A stretch of 34,577 nt of DNA, taken from contig JABDCX010000021.1 in NCBI GenBank assembly GCA_013287915.1, forward strand, positions 1-34,577. The letters are read 5' to 3'. This document shows, one piece after another, positions 8,245 through 18,334 of this stretch (its first letter is position 1; each line of letters starts with the position of its first letter). The position numbers and the translations under genes were made by a program. The notes beneath the pieces are model-generated. The model saw only the letters and a list, made by a program, of their open reading frames with translations, made no database searches and was not told the DNA's origin. This stretch comes from Chlamydiota bacterium. Lineage in GTDB: Bacteria; Chlamydiota; Chlamydiia; Chlamydiales; Parachlamydiaceae.

Positions 8245-9552
8245 GAGGGCTGTGACACGGCTTTTGTTGCTGTCTTTGTAACACCCATATCCCGCCATCC
8301 CCTCTTCGATATTGAGAAGGCGATTGTATTTGACGATCCGATCGGTGCGGGAAAGCGACCCCGTTTTAATCTGCCCAGTGTTCAGCGCTACGCTGATGTC
8401 TGCAATGAAAGAATCTTCTGTCTCTCCTGAACGGTGGGAAATGATCGCGGCGTATCCATGCGTTTGAGCGATGCGGATCGTTTCTAGGGTCTCTGTCAAG
8501 GTGCCAATTTGATTGACCTTGATGAGGATCGCATTCCCAATCCCTTCTGCGATCCCACGATTCAAATAGCGCGGGTTGGTGACAAAAATATCATCCCCAA
8601 CGATTTGAATTTTATCGTTTAACGCTTGTGATAGGAGTTTCCAGCCGCGCCAATCGCCCTCGTCCAACCCATCTTCAATCGAGTCGATCGGATAGTAGTC
8701 ACACAACTTTTTCAAATAGGCGACCTGCTCTTCGGCTGTTCTCTCTGCAAACTCTTGCTTTTGTTTCTTCTTTTTTTTCTCGACATAACAGCCACTGATC
8801 TTGTCGTAAAATTCCGTCGCAGCACAGTCGAGTGCTAGAGTGACTTGGCTGCCGGGGCGGTATCCCGCCTTTTCGATCGCTTGCAACATGATATCCAAAG
8901 CCGCTTCATTGGAAGGAAGATTCGGTGCAAACCCTCCTTCATCCCCCACAGAAGTAGAAAACCCGTCCTGTTTTAACAGCTGTTTAAGCGTTTGGAATAT
9001 CTCAGAACCCCAACGGATCGCTTCCTGAAAGGTGGGTGCGCCGACGGGTCGGATCATAAACTCCTGAAAATCGAGGCTGTTGTCGGCATGTGCGCCGCCG
9101 TTGATGATATTCATCATGGGGCAAGGCAGAATATGCGCATTACAGCCGCCGATGTAGCGATAGAGAGGCTCTTTTGCCGATAGAGCGCCCGCTCGAGCTA
9201 ATGCCAACGAGGTTCCCAAAATCGCATTTGCACCCCAGCGGCTTTTGTTTTCTGTCCCATCGCTTTCGATCATCAGCATATCGAGCCGCCGCTGATCAAA
9301 GACGTGTTCGCCGATCAAAATCTGTGCCAGCGGCCCGTTCACATGTGCTACCGCTTGTTGCACCCCTTTTCCGTGGTAGCGCTTAGGGTCGTTATCGCGT
9401 AGCTCAACAGCTTCATGTGTCCCTGTCGATGCTCCTGAAGGCACTGCCGCCTTAGCCATGATATTTTGATCGGTCGTGATCATCACTTCAACGGTGGGCT
9501 GCCCGCGCGAGTCGAGAATTTCAATCGCTTTGACAGAACGGATGTAGGTCAT
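8230..9552 (-). CDS. eno: Enolase (phosphopyruvate hydratase)
   Basis: A 440-residue enzyme converting 2-phosphoglycerate to phosphoenolpyruvate in glycolysis. The N-terminus [14 protein letters not shown], the loop [15 protein letters not shown], the metal site [11 protein letters not shown] and the signature [14 protein letters not shown] are all present. [15 protein letters not shown] gives the C-terminal active-site block. Odd feature: a lysine-rich insert KKKKKQKQ near residue 260, just before the SIEDGL block, encoded by an A-rich stretch with eight consecutive A bases. AAGGGGAAG stands before ATG 9552. It is the last gene of the gnd operon, 19 bases after rsgA. Confidence 0.97.
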   Translation of the reverse strand: MTYIRSVKAIEILDSRGQPTVEVMITTDQNIMAKAAVPSGASTGTHEAVELRDNDPKRYHGKGVQQAVAHVNGPLAQILIGEHVFDQRRLDMLMIESDGTENKSRWGANAILGTSLALARAGALSAKEPLYRYIGGCNAHILPCPMMNIINGGAHADNSLDFQEFMIRPVGAPTFQEAIRWGSEIFQTLKQLLKQDGFSTSVGDEGGFAPNLPSNEAALDIMLQAIEKAGYRPGSQVTLALDCAATEFYDKISGCYVEKKKKKQKQEFAERTAEEQVAYLKKLCDYYPIDSIEDGLDEGDWRGWKLLSQALNDKIQIVGDDIFVTNPRYLNRGIAEGIGNAILIKVNQIGTLTETLETIRIAQTHGYAAIISHRSGETEDSFIADISVALNTGQIKTGSLSRTDRIVKYNRLLNIEEGMAGYGCYKDSNKSRVTALSPHK

Positions 9553-9571
9553 ATGTACTTCCCCTTAGTTT

Positions 9572-10705
9572 TTAACGTCTTCGGTGTTCCTCTTCCACAC
9601 TGCTCAAAAGAGCTTCATAGGAAGCATAGCGCAACGGGGATATTTCCCCCTTCTCCACGGCAACAGCCACTGCGCACCCCTTTTCTCCCCGATGGGAACA
9701 GTTGGGATAACGGCACTCATGGCCGCACGTGAAGATCTCATCAAAATAGTGTTCCACTTCCTCTTTATCGAGCTTCCAAATGCCAAAGCTCTTGATCCCT
9801 GGAGTATCGACACACCAACCCCCAAACTTTAGAGGCAGCAGGCGTGCTGAAGAGGTGGTATGCGCCCCTTTTTGGGTCCTATCGACAATCTCCCCTGTGA
9901 GCAACTCATACCCTGCAACTACATTGATGAGAGACGATTTTCCAACTCCAGACTGACCGGAGAAGACCGATACGCGGTCTTTCATCAGCTGCTTTAATTC
10001 TTCAATTCCTTGCCCGGTTTCAATGCTCGTCGCAACAGTAGGAATGCCCGCCTTCTGATAGATGGAGACCAACTCGTGATAGATCTGCTCTTCTAAAGCA
10101 GCAAGCTCATCCTGTTTATTTTTTCCGTCGAGCAAATCGATCTTATTGATGATGATGACAGGATCCATTCCCCCCTTATTTGCAGCGATGATGTAGCGAT
10201 CGATCAAAAATGGCTTAAGAGGGGGAGAAACAACTGAAGTGGTAATGAGCACTTGATCGACGTTTGCTGCAATGAGCTGCTCTTTGCGACGTGAGAGGTT
10301 ATCTGCTCGGGAAAGGACGGTTTTCCGCTCGTCGATTACGGCGATTTGCCCCTCGTTTTCATGAATCGGATCGATCCAAACAAAATCCCCCACCGTGACC
10401 AGATTTTTCAGCTGGGTATTTTCTTTCTTTAAAAGGCCACGTAGGGTGCAATTGAACAGCGCCTCTCCGACAGCCACTGTAATCCCTTGCGACTCGATCG
10501 ACAAGACGCGGCCATGGAGCAAATTTTCATGTGAGATCTTTGCCGTTTGTTTCTCTTTCTTTTGGTCTGTTTTCTTGTGTTTGGAGCGATCTTTTGCTTG
10601 GGCTAGCTTCCGATCCATTTTCCCACTTTTTCGCTCTTCGCCAAAGTACTCCGCTTCGATCGAGCAGCCCACCCACTGTTTGCGGCTCCGTTCTTTTGCG
10701 CTCAC
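9572..10705 (-). CDS. rsgA: Small ribosomal subunit biogenesis GTPase RsgA
   Basis: A 377-residue circularly permuted GTPase that acts in late 30S maturation. The GTG start at 10705 is chosen: GGAGG lies 5 bases upstream, and the codon overlaps the TGA of the preceding methyltransferase as GTGA. An internal ATG at 10618 has a poor site. The first 60 residues are very basic (RKLAQAKDRSKHKKTDQKKE), as in other RsgA tails that contact rRNA. Then come an OB fold (about 65-135), G4 NKID, G1 GQSGVGKSS and G3 DTPG in permuted order. The C-terminal zinc knuckle CGHECRYPNCSHRGEKGC closes the protein. The frame is open further upstream but there overlaps the methyltransferase gene. Confidence 0.95.
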   Translation of the reverse strand: MSAKERSRKQWVGCSIEAEYFGEERKSGKMDRKLAQAKDRSKHKKTDQKKEKQTAKISHENLLHGRVLSIESQGITVAVGEALFNCTLRGLLKKENTQLKNLVTVGDFVWIDPIHENEGQIAVIDERKTVLSRADNLSRRKEQLIAANVDQVLITTSVVSPPLKPFLIDRYIIAANKGGMDPVIIINKIDLLDGKNKQDELAALEEQIYHELVSIYQKAGIPTVATSIETGQGIEELKQLMKDRVSVFSGQSGVGKSSLINVVAGYELLTGEIVDRTQKGAHTTSSARLLPLKFGGWCVDTPGIKSFGIWKLDKEEVEHYFDEIFTCGHECRYPNCSHRGEKGCAVAVAVEKGEISPLRYASYEALLSSVEEEHRRR

Positions 10706-11457
10706 TTTTGCCTCCGAGCATTTCCCAAAGCGTACATCATGATTCCGCCCGCAACAGAAACGTTGAGCGACTCCATCTTTCCCGACATCGGAATCGTCAC
10801 AGCCTGAGAGCGTTTGGAAGCCTCGATTGAAATTCCGTTGGCTTCGTTGCCAACGATTAAGAGGGGCGCTTTTACGGGGGCTAGTTCTGAGAGCAATTTT
10901 CCATGTAAGTCTGCAGCTAATGGTGTCAAACGATTGAATGCGATGAGTTGATCCAGCTCTTCCCAACTGCCCCACGCAAGTGGGAGGCGAAACGTTGCCC
11001 CTTTTGCAGCCCGCAGCGCTTTATCATTAAACGGATCGCAAGAACCGGTCAAAAAAAAGACCCCTTCCCAGCCAAAGGCGACAGCGGAACGGAGCAGCGC
11101 ACCCACGTTGCCAGGATCGCTCACGTGATCGAGGACAAGTAAAGAACTGCACTTCTTCAGCGGCTTCAACGGTGGCATCGGAATTTCCGCGATGATCCCC
11201 TCGGGATTCTGCGCACCAGCAATTTTATCAAGGATCTCGGGCGTTACGATGTAAGTTTCCTTGCAGGTAAGCTGTGAAGGAATAAGGGCAGGATCCACGG
11301 CAAAAAGGGTTACTGGAGAGAGTTGCTGGCACACCTCTGCAATCATCTTTTCCCCTTCAATCACGAGCCTGTGATGCTCGTAGCGGTAGTCGCGATTGTG
11401 TTGGAGCTTTGCTAAGTGTTTAACAAGCGGATGTTGCAAACTGCGGATCTCTTTCAT
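10702..11457 (-). CDS. SpoU/TrmH-family rRNA 2'-O-methyltransferase
   Basis: A 251-residue SPOUT methyltransferase, probably acting on 23S rRNA ribose. The N-terminal substrate-binding domain (about 1-100, HHRLVIEGEKMIAEV) is of the L30-like type. The C-terminal trefoil knot carries motif 1 VSDPGNVGALLRSA, motif 2 LIVGNEANGI and motif 3 IPMSGKMESLNVSVAGGI, which form the S-adenosylmethionine pocket. ATG 11457 overlaps the stop of the upstream polymerase gene as ATGA; a GTG at 11463 is an alternative start. It overlaps rsgA, another ribosome-assembly gene, at its 3' end. The exact rRNA position modified cannot be told from sequence. Confidence 0.9.
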   Translation of the reverse strand: MKEIRSLQHPLVKHLAKLQHNRDYRYEHHRLVIEGEKMIAEVCQQLSPVTLFAVDPALIPSQLTCKETYIVTPEILDKIAGAQNPEGIIAEIPMPPLKPLKKCSSLLVLDHVSDPGNVGALLRSAVAFGWEGVFFLTGSCDPFNDKALRAAKGATFRLPLAWGSWEELDQLIAFNRLTPLAADLHGKLLSELAPVKAPLLIVGNEANGISIEASKRSQAVTIPMSGKMESLNVSVAGGIMMYALGNARRQK

Positions 11458-12683
11458 TTCCACTCTGTTGCTTTTTTTAAGTGTTCAATGATCACATCGG
11501 GGTTGTCGCAGTCCAGATGGATCGCTAATTTCTCTGCTTCATTTAATAACACACCCATCGATTTTCCGGGCACGATTCCTTCTTTCATCAAGCGCGAAGC
11601 ATTCACCACGGGTGTTTTTTTCACAAGCCTATCGACAGCCGTCTGCAGAACCGCTAATCGTTGCGCATGACGCAGTAATAAAGCTTCCTTTTCTGCTTGA
11701 GGATAAGCGGCTGCCACCGCATGAAGGCACATATTCGATTTGGGATGGGAATAGGCGCGTGCCCACCACAACTTGTCATAAGCTTCTGTATCTAGATCAG
11801 GACGTATTTTAAGCCCCATAAAGTAGGCTCCAATGGAAAACTCGGCCTGGCTAGTCCTTAAATAGCGGCATAGCTCCTCCACTTCGCTTGGGGTGGCATG
11901 AGGGAAAAGCGCTAAAACCGATAAGATCGGGTCTGTGTGGGGAAGATAGTGAGGAACGGGAGCCACCCTTTCTTTAATCTCGTGCAGGTTCACCTCTTTT
12001 AATTGGGGAAAAATGACGGGCAAGAGATCTAAGCGGTGCATCTCAATCATCGCATGGTCGAAATTGGGATAGCGCGCCATCTTACAAAACTCGTGCCACA
12101 CTCGCTCCATGGCAACCGCAGGGAAAAGGGTATCTGCATTGGAGCGAACGGCGTCTTTTGTCTCTTCATCGATCACAAAACTAAAGCGGGAAGCAAACCG
12201 AACCGCCCGTATCATCCTTAAGCGATCTTCGGTGAATCTCTCATAGGGATCGCCAATCGTGCGGATGATCCTTAATTTAATATCTTCAGCACCTCCCACA
12301 TAGTCGTGTACAACCTTTTCAATGGGATCGTAAAACATCCCGTTGATGGTGAAATCGCGCCGAGAGGCATCCTCTTCTGGTGTCGACGGTTCGATCCGAG
12401 TGGGTCTTCTGCCGCCTACGTATTCAATATCGCGACGAAAAGTGGCAACTTCAAATTGATGCCCCTCCATGACGACGATCACCACTCCAAATGACAACCC
12501 CACGAGAATCGTGCGTGGAAACAGATCGAGAAGCACCTCTGTGGGAGCGTCAGTGGCAATATCGATATCATCGGAAGGGTGCTTCATCAAGTAGTCGCGC
12601 ACCCATCCCCCGGCAAAGTAGGCTTTAAACCCTTCCTCGACGAGGCGCATGACAATTTTTGTAGCGACGTCTTGGTGTGTCAT
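11454..12683 (-). CDS. CCA-adding enzyme / poly(A) polymerase family nucleotidyltransferase
   Basis: A 409-residue class II nucleotidyltransferase that adds CCA to tRNA 3' ends or A-tails to RNA. It shows AGGWVRD, the metal carboxylates in [10 protein letters not shown], the block [13 protein letters not shown] and the nucleotide-selecting helix segment [18 protein letters not shown]. The C-terminal 200 residues are helical. ATG 12683 is chosen because it overlaps the preceding stop (ATGA), with AAGG 9 bases before; a GTG at 12710 would add 9 residues. CCA addition and polyadenylation are not reliably separable by eye in this family, so no gene symbol is given. Confidence 0.9.
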   Translation of the reverse strand: MTHQDVATKIVMRLVEEGFKAYFAGGWVRDYLMKHPSDDIDIATDAPTEVLLDLFPRTILVGLSFGVVIVVMEGHQFEVATFRRDIEYVGGRRPTRIEPSTPEEDASRRDFTINGMFYDPIEKVVHDYVGGAEDIKLRIIRTIGDPYERFTEDRLRMIRAVRFASRFSFVIDEETKDAVRSNADTLFPAVAMERVWHEFCKMARYPNFDHAMIEMHRLDLLPVIFPQLKEVNLHEIKERVAPVPHYLPHTDPILSVLALFPHATPSEVEELCRYLRTSQAEFSIGAYFMGLKIRPDLDTEAYDKLWWARAYSHPKSNMCLHAVAAAYPQAEKEALLLRHAQRLAVLQTAVDRLVKKTPVVNASRLMKEGIVPGKSMGVLLNEAEKLAIHLDCDNPDVIIEHLKKATEWK

Positions 12684-15442
12684 TGTACTGGCCTTGATTG
12701 GCTGTTCCACTGCGCAAGGATAATATCGGGATCAGTCCCTTGAGAAAGATGAAATCCTGCACGTTGACAAATCGTGATCATCCCCGTGTTTTCCGACAAG
12801 ATCGCCGCCTCGATTATTCCAATCCGCTCCTGTTGTGCGATGTGGAGCAACTGCCGCAGCAGCTGCGTGCCCAAACCCAGATTGTGGTAGGGGTCAATGA
12901 TCACCATCGTGAACCGCGCACGCGCTGTGCCTGGAATGCGGAAGAGCTTGGCAACACCGATAATTTGGGAAGCTTTAGCCGTCGTCACCTCCGCCACGAT
13001 CGACCACTCCCGATCGTAGTCGGTAAAACAAATGCGAATGAGTCTTTCGTGAGCGACTCTCTCATCTAAAGACATAAACTCAAAGAATCTTTGCCGGACG
13101 CTATGCTCAGACAGCTCTTTGTGAAAAGCAACGATCAGTTCTTCATCTTCCGGGCGGATCGGTCGTAATACAATCGGTTTGCCATTTTTAAGTGTAGAAT
13201 AGGTGACGTATTTTAAAGGGTACGGGCGGATAGCGGACTTTGGCAAACGGGAATCTGGAATGCTCTGATCGTTAAGAACGATCCGCGCATCTAAGGCAAT
13301 CATTTCTTTCTCAGACACCATCAGAGGGTTAATATCGCACTCCGCAATCCGAGGATTTTCGACGATCATGCGGGAAAAGTCGATCAACAGTTGCTCTAAT
13401 GCATCTATGTCGACAGCCCCTCTTCCGCGTACGCCATGCAACGCTTCGTAAATCTTCGTCTTTTCCATCAAACGACGCGCTAGGTTTTTTGTCAGAGGAG
13501 GAATTGCCAAAGCGCGATCCTTAAACACTTCAACAAGCTGTCCTCCCATGCCAAAGAGGATCACAGGCCCAAATTGGACATCTGTCGAGCTTCCTAAAAT
13601 CAATTCGTAGCCACTGCGATCGACCATCCGCTGCACAGTCACTCCACCAAAATGGTGCTCACCTGCCAAGCGCTTGACACTGCTTTTGATGGCTTCATAA
13701 GCAGCAGCAACTTCAACAGCAGATAAAAGGTTGAGTTTCACCCCTCCCACATCGCTCTTGTGAGTGATCGTTTCGGAGTGGAGCTTCAAGACAATGGGAT
13801 AGCCGAGAGATTCCGCTGCTGCAACAGCCTCATCTAAAGAATGGGCCACAACCGTCTCCACGACAGGAATTCCATAAGCCGCTAAGAGTTGCTTCGACTC
13901 TGCCTCTGTCAATAAATGACGCCCCTCGCGCTGAACCTGTTCGATGAGATGGCGTCCTGCCTCCATTTTAAATCTTTCTTCATCAAAATTTTCGGAAGGA
14001 GTAGTCGCAGATGTCTCGTAGAGCCGTTTGAGATTTTCGCTATAGCGCCACATCGTGGCAAACGTTTTAGCAGCATCATCCGGGTATTCAAATACGGGGA
14101 TCTCCGCCTCCGTCAACAAGCGAACCCCTTCTGCAACAGAATCACCACCCATCCAGCTGGTGAGCAGCGGCTTTCCATCCATCTTTGCATAAGGAACGAC
14201 GCAGCGAGCTGTCTCTGTTGGATCTGTCATATCTTGGGGCGACAAAATCACCAACACGCCATCTGTTTTCTGGTCGGTCACTAACACTTCCAATGTCTCT
14301 GCATACCTCTTAGGAGTGGCGTCGCCCAAGATATCGATTGGGTTACTATGGCTCCAGGCAGCGGGAAGATGGGCATTTAAGCGTTCAATCGTAACGGGAT
14401 CTAACTGGGTCATCTGTGCTTGGGAGATCGCCGTCGCATCAGTTGCAAGGACGGCAGGACCGCCAGCATTTGTCACAATTGTGAGGTGAGGTCCTTTTGG
14501 GCGGGGTTGGCGGCTTAAGACAGAGGCCATGCTAAACAATTCAGAGATCGTATTGACGCGCAACACTCCCACTCTCTCTAGGGCGGCATCAAACACCTCA
14601 TCGCTCCCTGCCAAGGAACCTGTGTGCGAAGCGGCTGCTTTAGCTGCGGCTTGACTCCTGCCCGGCTTGATGACGATGATTGGCTTTTCCAAGGCCACTT
14701 CGCGCGCAGCCGTCATGAATGCCCGCGCATCGCCAACCGTTTCCATGTACAGGAGCAAACTATGTGTGTGGGGATCGCTCCCTAAATAGTCGATCAACGT
14801 CCCCCAGTTGACATCTGCCATCGATCCAATCGACACAAATGCGCTAAATCCGATCTTTTCCCGAAAACTCCAATCGAGAACAGCTGTACACATGGCTCCA
14901 GACTGGCTGATAAAGGCGACGTTGCCTGGCAGAGCCATGCGACTTGCGAATGTGGCATTCAAGTGAACATGGGGATTCATCACCCCAAGGCAGTTGGGTC
15001 CGACGATCGGCAGATTCCCGACTCGCGCCTGCCGGAGAATCTCCTCTTCCAATTCCAATCCTTGAGGGCCAAGCTCCTTAAATCCTGCAGAAATCACAAT
15101 CGCGGCGCGCGCTTTGGCTGCCACGCATTCTGCAACGAGATGGGGGACCGTCACCGCTGGAGTGACGATCACAACGAGGTCGACAGGTTCTGGCACGTGT
15201 CCGATCGAGGGGTAGCACGTAAGCCCCATCACCTGTTTTCGTTTCGGATTGACTGGGTAGATGCGCCCCTCGAATCCACCTGAGACGAGATTGTTGGTAA
15301 TCGTAGCCCCTACAGTGCCTGGATCATCTTTTGCACCAATGATGGCAACAGAATCGGGTAAAAAAACAGCATCCAACAGCTGCGGAGCGCGTGCAATATA
15401 GTTCTGCGAGGGGTCTGTGCGATTGTGTGTTCGTGTCGTCAT
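12680..15442 (-). CDS. ADP-forming acyl-CoA synthetase fused to GNAT acetyltransferase domain
   Basis: A 920-residue fusion. Domains: CoA-binding (about 25-150, [17 protein letters not shown]), succinyl-CoA-ligase-like flavodoxin domains (160-470), ATP-grasp (about 490-730, [20 protein letters not shown]) and a GNAT domain (about 750-905, [16 protein letters not shown] and [12 protein letters not shown]). This is the architecture of Pat/YfiQ protein lysine acetyltransferases. The synthetase part keeps [10 protein letters not shown] with H273, the site phosphorylated in ADP-forming acetyl-CoA synthetases. As I remember E. coli YfiQ, the aligned residue is Asn. So real acyl-CoA + ADP + phosphate to acid + ATP activity is plausible here. 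It starts 7 bases after gnd and overlaps the next gene by ATGA. Confidence 0.88.
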   Translation of the reverse strand: MTTRTHNRTDPSQNYIARAPQLLDAVFLPDSVAIIGAKDDPGTVGATITNNLVSGGFEGRIYPVNPKRKQVMGLTCYPSIGHVPEPVDLVVIVTPAVTVPHLVAECVAAKARAAIVISAGFKELGPQGLELEEEILRQARVGNLPIVGPNCLGVMNPHVHLNATFASRMALPGNVAFISQSGAMCTAVLDWSFREKIGFSAFVSIGSMADVNWGTLIDYLGSDPHTHSLLLYMETVGDARAFMTAAREVALEKPIIVIKPGRSQAAAKAAASHTGSLAGSDEVFDAALERVGVLRVNTISELFSMASVLSRQPRPKGPHLTIVTNAGGPAVLATDATAISQAQMTQLDPVTIERLNAHLPAAWSHSNPIDILGDATPKRYAETLEVLVTDQKTDGVLVILSPQDMTDPTETARCVVPYAKMDGKPLLTSWMGGDSVAEGVRLLTEAEIPVFEYPDDAAKTFATMWRYSENLKRLYETSATTPSENFDEERFKMEAGRHLIEQVQREGRHLLTEAESKQLLAAYGIPVVETVVAHSLDEAVAAAESLGYPIVLKLHSETITHKSDVGGVKLNLLSAVEVAAAYEAIKSSVKRLAGEHHFGGVTVQRMVDRSGYELILGSSTDVQFGPVILFGMGGQLVEVFKDRALAIPPLTKNLARRLMEKTKIYEALHGVRGRGAVDIDALEQLLIDFSRMIVENPRIAECDINPLMVSEKEMIALDARIVLNDQSIPDSRLPKSAIRPYPLKYVTYSTLKNGKPIVLRPIRPEDEELIVAFHKELSEHSVRQRFFEFMSLDERVAHERLIRICFTDYDREWSIVAEVTTAKASQIIGVAKLFRIPGTARARFTMVIIDPYHNLGLGTQLLRQLLHIAQQERIGIIEAAILSENTGMITICQRAGFHLSQGTDPDIILAQWNSQSRPVQ

Positions 15443-15449
15443 CTCAAGC

Positions 15450-16901
15450 TTACGCGTTGTATGAAGAGGAGCTCACATTGCCTCCTGTGCCAGTCCAGTT
15501 CGTATGGAAAAACTGACCGCGAGGTTTATCGACTCTTTCATACGTGTGGGCGCCGAAATAGTCGCGCTGAGCCTGCAATAAATTTGCCGGCAACCGTTCT
15601 GTGCGATAGCCATCGTAAAATGAAAGCGCTGTGCTTAAGCATGGAGTAGGAATTCCCATTTCAGCCGCTGCTGCAACCGTTTTGCGCCAGCCCGATTGGC
15701 TCTTCTTGAGTTCGTTGATGAAGAAATCGTCGAGAAGCAAATTCTTCAAGGAGGGATTCTTTTCATAGGCCTCTTTGATCTTGCCTAAGAACTTGCTACG
15801 GATAATGCACCCTCCTCTCCACATCAGCGCTACACCACCAAAATTGAGCCTCCAACCGTAATCTTGAGCCGCTTGCCGCATCAACATAAAGCCTTGTGCA
15901 TAGCTAATGATCTTAGAAGCGTACAGCGCTTGCATAATGCTATCGACAAATTCCTGTTTATTGCCCTTATACGCCTCCTTAGGTCCAAAGAGACGCCGGC
16001 TCGCTTCGACCCGCTCTTCTTTTATCGCCGAAAGGCAACGCGCAAAAACCGCTTCTCCAATCAGCGTCAGAGGCATCCCTACATCAAGGGCATTAATCAC
16101 CGTCCACTTTCCAGTTCCCTTTTGGCCAGCAACGTCGAGGATATGGTCGAGCAAAGGCTGTCCATCTGTATCTTTCACAAGGAAGATGTTGCTCGTTATT
16201 TCGATCAGGTAGCTATCGAGCTCCCCCTTGTTCCACGCGGTAAAGGTTTGATTGAGTTCTTCTGGTGACATCTTCAAACCATCGCGCATCAGCTGGTAGA
16301 CTTCACAAATCAACTGCATATCGCCGTACTCGATCCCGTTATGCACCATTTTCACATAGTGACCAGCCCCTTGATCGCCGACCCAATCGCAACAAGGCTC
16401 CCCATTATCTGCTTTTGCCGCAATCGATTGAAAAATGTCCTTAATGTGCGGCCAGCCGTCTGGATTGCCTCCAGGCATGATGGAAGGCCCGTGTCTTGCA
16501 CCCTCTTCTCCACCTGAAACGCCCATCCCAATGAAGATAATCCCCTTCTTCTTCAACATCTCGCAGCGGCGATTGGTATCTGTAAATAAACTATTCCCCC
16601 CGTCGATCAAAATGTCGCCAGGTTCGACATACGGAAGAGAAAGCTCGATAAACTCGTCGACAGGATCACCTGCCTTGACCATAAAGATGACGCGTCTTGG
16701 CCGCTTCAGCGAAGAAAAAAACTCTTTTAGGCTATGCGTGCCGACGATTTTTGTTCCCTTAGCTGGGCCAGCGAGAAAATCGTCTACTTTGGAGGTCGTT
16801 CTATTGAAAACAGCCACAACAAAACCGTGATCATTAATGTTCAGAGCTAAATTTTGTCCCATGACTGCCAACCCGACGAGGCCGATATCTGCTTGAGGCA
16901 T
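15450..16901 (-). CDS. gnd: 6-phosphogluconate dehydrogenase, decarboxylating
   Basis: A 483-residue cytosolic enzyme of the oxidative pentose phosphate pathway, making ribulose 5-phosphate and NADPH. The N-terminal Rossmann fold has [18 protein letters not shown], with NRT after the second strand as in NADP-binding members. [32 protein letters not shown] and the catalytic [14 protein letters not shown] (Lys and His/Asn of the active site) follow. The all-helical C-terminal domain is complete, and the length is normal. AAGGAG lies 9 bases before ATG 16901. It is the first gene of the six-gene operon ending with eno. Confidence 0.97.
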   Translation of the reverse strand: MPQADIGLVGLAVMGQNLALNINDHGFVVAVFNRTTSKVDDFLAGPAKGTKIVGTHSLKEFFSSLKRPRRVIFMVKAGDPVDEFIELSLPYVEPGDILIDGGNSLFTDTNRRCEMLKKKGIIFIGMGVSGGEEGARHGPSIMPGGNPDGWPHIKDIFQSIAAKADNGEPCCDWVGDQGAGHYVKMVHNGIEYGDMQLICEVYQLMRDGLKMSPEELNQTFTAWNKGELDSYLIEITSNIFLVKDTDGQPLLDHILDVAGQKGTGKWTVINALDVGMPLTLIGEAVFARCLSAIKEERVEASRRLFGPKEAYKGNKQEFVDSIMQALYASKIISYAQGFMLMRQAAQDYGWRLNFGGVALMWRGGCIIRSKFLGKIKEAYEKNPSLKNLLLDDFFINELKKSQSGWRKTVAAAAEMGIPTPCLSTALSFYDGYRTERLPANLLQAQRDYFGAHTYERVDKPRGQFFHTNWTGTGGNVSSSSYNA

Positions 16902-16927
16902 TGCAATACTCCTTTCGTTACTCCTTA

Positions 16928-16956
16928 TTTATCGTAAGTGTGATGATAAAAAGCAA
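16928..16956 (-). promoter_or_regulatory. Candidate promoter of the gnd-to-eno operon
   Basis: On the minus strand -35 TTGCTT (16951-16956), 17-base spacer, -10 GATAAA (16928-16933, 4 of 6). Predicted start near 16921, leader about 20 bases with two AAGGAG copies. No other credible promoter is seen within the operon. Confidence 0.45.
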
Positions 16957-17030
16957 GACACGTATTAAGTCTTTCTTGATTTAAATTCGGGAGCTGCTGT
17001 TTAATGTCGGCACAAGGGACGCCACTATTT

Positions 17031-17058
17031 TTGAAATTCCCTCACACTCATATACAAA
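17031..17058 (+). promoter_or_regulatory. Candidate promoter of the first MOMP-like gene
   Basis: -35 TTGAAA (17031-17036), 16-base spacer, -10 TACAAA (17053-17058). AAGGAG at 17078-17083 then serves ATG 17092. The ACAAA core of the -10 recurs upstream of both following paralogues. Confidence 0.45.
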
Positions 17059-17091
17059 CAATAGAACTGGTAAAAACAAGGAGTTATTACA

Positions 17092-18237
17092 ATGAAGAGA
17101 ATATCCCTCTTAGCAGTCATGTCTAGCATGCTAGTCAGCGGTATGACGACACAAATTCTCGCGCAAGACTGCTGTGGATCGAACTGGTCAGATTGCTGCA
17201 GCACCTCTCTCTGTGATGGCAGATTCAAAGTGGGAGCTGAATGGCTCTATTGGAAAGGGGAGCAAGACGATTTAAGCTTGGTTCTAACGCATTCTGGCAC
17301 GACCAATACGACATCTCCTGACCTCCTTACGAGGAAAACCTGCTTTGTCGAGCCTAATTTCAAGTACACAAATGGTTTCAGAGTTAATTTAGGCTATGAG
17401 CTCCCTTGCAATTGCTGGGAAGCAAATGTGATCTACACCAATCTTCCTATCCACGCAAGTTCTTCTCTCTTAACAGCTGTCCCGTCCACGCCTAACGGTA
17501 ATGGCGGCGGCCCCTTCACTCTAATTGAACCGAACCCTGTGGTTGCAATCTTTCGTCAACTTAGCGATCTCTTTGCTAATATTGGTAATGTAAATCAGTC
17601 TTTCAATGGAGGACCCTCCTATCAAACTTTTGAGCAAAAGTGGACCCTGACTTTCAATCAAATCGATGTAGATATTGCGAAGACAATCTCATGCAACGAT
17701 TGCATCAGCATTAAACCACACGCAGGATTTAGAGCCATTTGGTACACAGACACACAAAAAGCGACCTTTACAGGGGCCCTCCCAAATGGTGGGAGGTTAG
17801 GGGCACCAACACACGCATTCACGTCTGATGTGGATCTGAAAAACACACTGAAAGGGTATGGGATTGAGGCCGGTTTGTGGGGCACTTGGGAAATCGGCTG
17901 CGGTTTATCATTGCTAGGCCACTTTGGCGGGTCGATTCTTTATGCAAAATACAGACTTTGTGAGGAGATCGCAACTGAAGTGACAACCACAACCACAGTA
18001 GAAAACCCCGTTGTGACCGTTAACAACTACACCTCCGATTTCCACGATAACTTGCATACGGCAACACCGGGCGTTGACTATTTCCTTGGCCTCCAGTTTG
18101 CCGATGACATGTGCGACATGTCATTTGTCATCCGCGTGGGTTGGGAGCAGCACCTTTACTTTGACACCAATAAAATCTTCCAAGCCGGCAATCTATCAAC
18201 ACAGGGATTATCGCTTGGTTTAGAGGTGGGATTTTAA
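17092..18237 (+). CDS. MOMP-like outer membrane beta-barrel, paralogue 1
   Basis: A 381-residue exported protein. The signal peptide MKRISLLAVMSSMLVSGMTTQILA is followed by a cysteine cluster (CCGSNWSDCCSTSLC). The family block GAEWLYWKGEQD comes next, then alternating strands, for example the segment before CNCWEANVIYTNLPIHA, and FNQIDVDIAKTI leading into GFRAIWYTDTQ. It ends in LGLEVGF; a terminal aromatic residue of this kind is the BamA recognition signal of outer-membrane barrels. It looks like the MOMP-like/Lpg1974-type porin families of environmental chlamydiae and Legionella (family name from memory). Likely role: pore and disulfide-linked structural protein of the outer membrane. Paired Cys in CNCW and CNDC could form disulfides. 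Confidence 0.88.
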   Translation: MKRISLLAVMSSMLVSGMTTQILAQDCCGSNWSDCCSTSLCDGRFKVGAEWLYWKGEQDDLSLVLTHSGTTNTTSPDLLTRKTCFVEPNFKYTNGFRVNLGYELPCNCWEANVIYTNLPIHASSSLLTAVPSTPNGNGGGPFTLIEPNPVVAIFRQLSDLFANIGNVNQSFNGGPSYQTFEQKWTLTFNQIDVDIAKTISCNDCISIKPHAGFRAIWYTDTQKATFTGALPNGGRLGAPTHAFTSDVDLKNTLKGYGIEAGLWGTWEIGCGLSLLGHFGGSILYAKYRLCEEIATEVTTTTTVENPVVTVNNYTSDFHDNLHTATPGVDYFLGLQFADDMCDMSFVIRVGWEQHLYFDTNKIFQAGNLSTQGLSLGLEVGF

Positions 18238-18254
18238 TCGATTACTCCAGCAGA

Positions 18255-18295
18255 GGAGCACAGCACAAAGCACTTGCTGTGTGTCCTATATTTTT
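18255..18295 (+). terminator. Intrinsic terminator after MOMP-like paralogue 1
   Basis: CACAGCA (18259-18265) pairs with TGCTGTG (18275-18281); outer GGA/TCC can add three pairs. TATATTTTT follows directly (18287-18295). The T-run overlaps the -35 of the next gene. Confidence 0.65.
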
Positions 18296-18320
18296 GATAG
18301 TGTGCGATCAATTTAACAAA
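18294..18320 (+). promoter_or_regulatory. Candidate promoter of MOMP-like paralogue 2
   Basis: TTGATA (18294-18299) and AACAAA (18315-18320), spacer 15. The whole stretch closely resembles the region before paralogue 3: TTGATA, then GTGCG, then TTNAACAAA at the same distances. GAGGAAA precedes ATG 18335. Confidence 0.4.
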
Positions 18321-18334
18321 AATGAGGAAATATT

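Noticed and set aside
10706-10975. N-terminal extension of RsgA by 90 residues
   Set aside because: It lies wholly inside the SpoU methyltransferase gene and is not RsgA-like; GTG 10705 with GGAGG explains the start.
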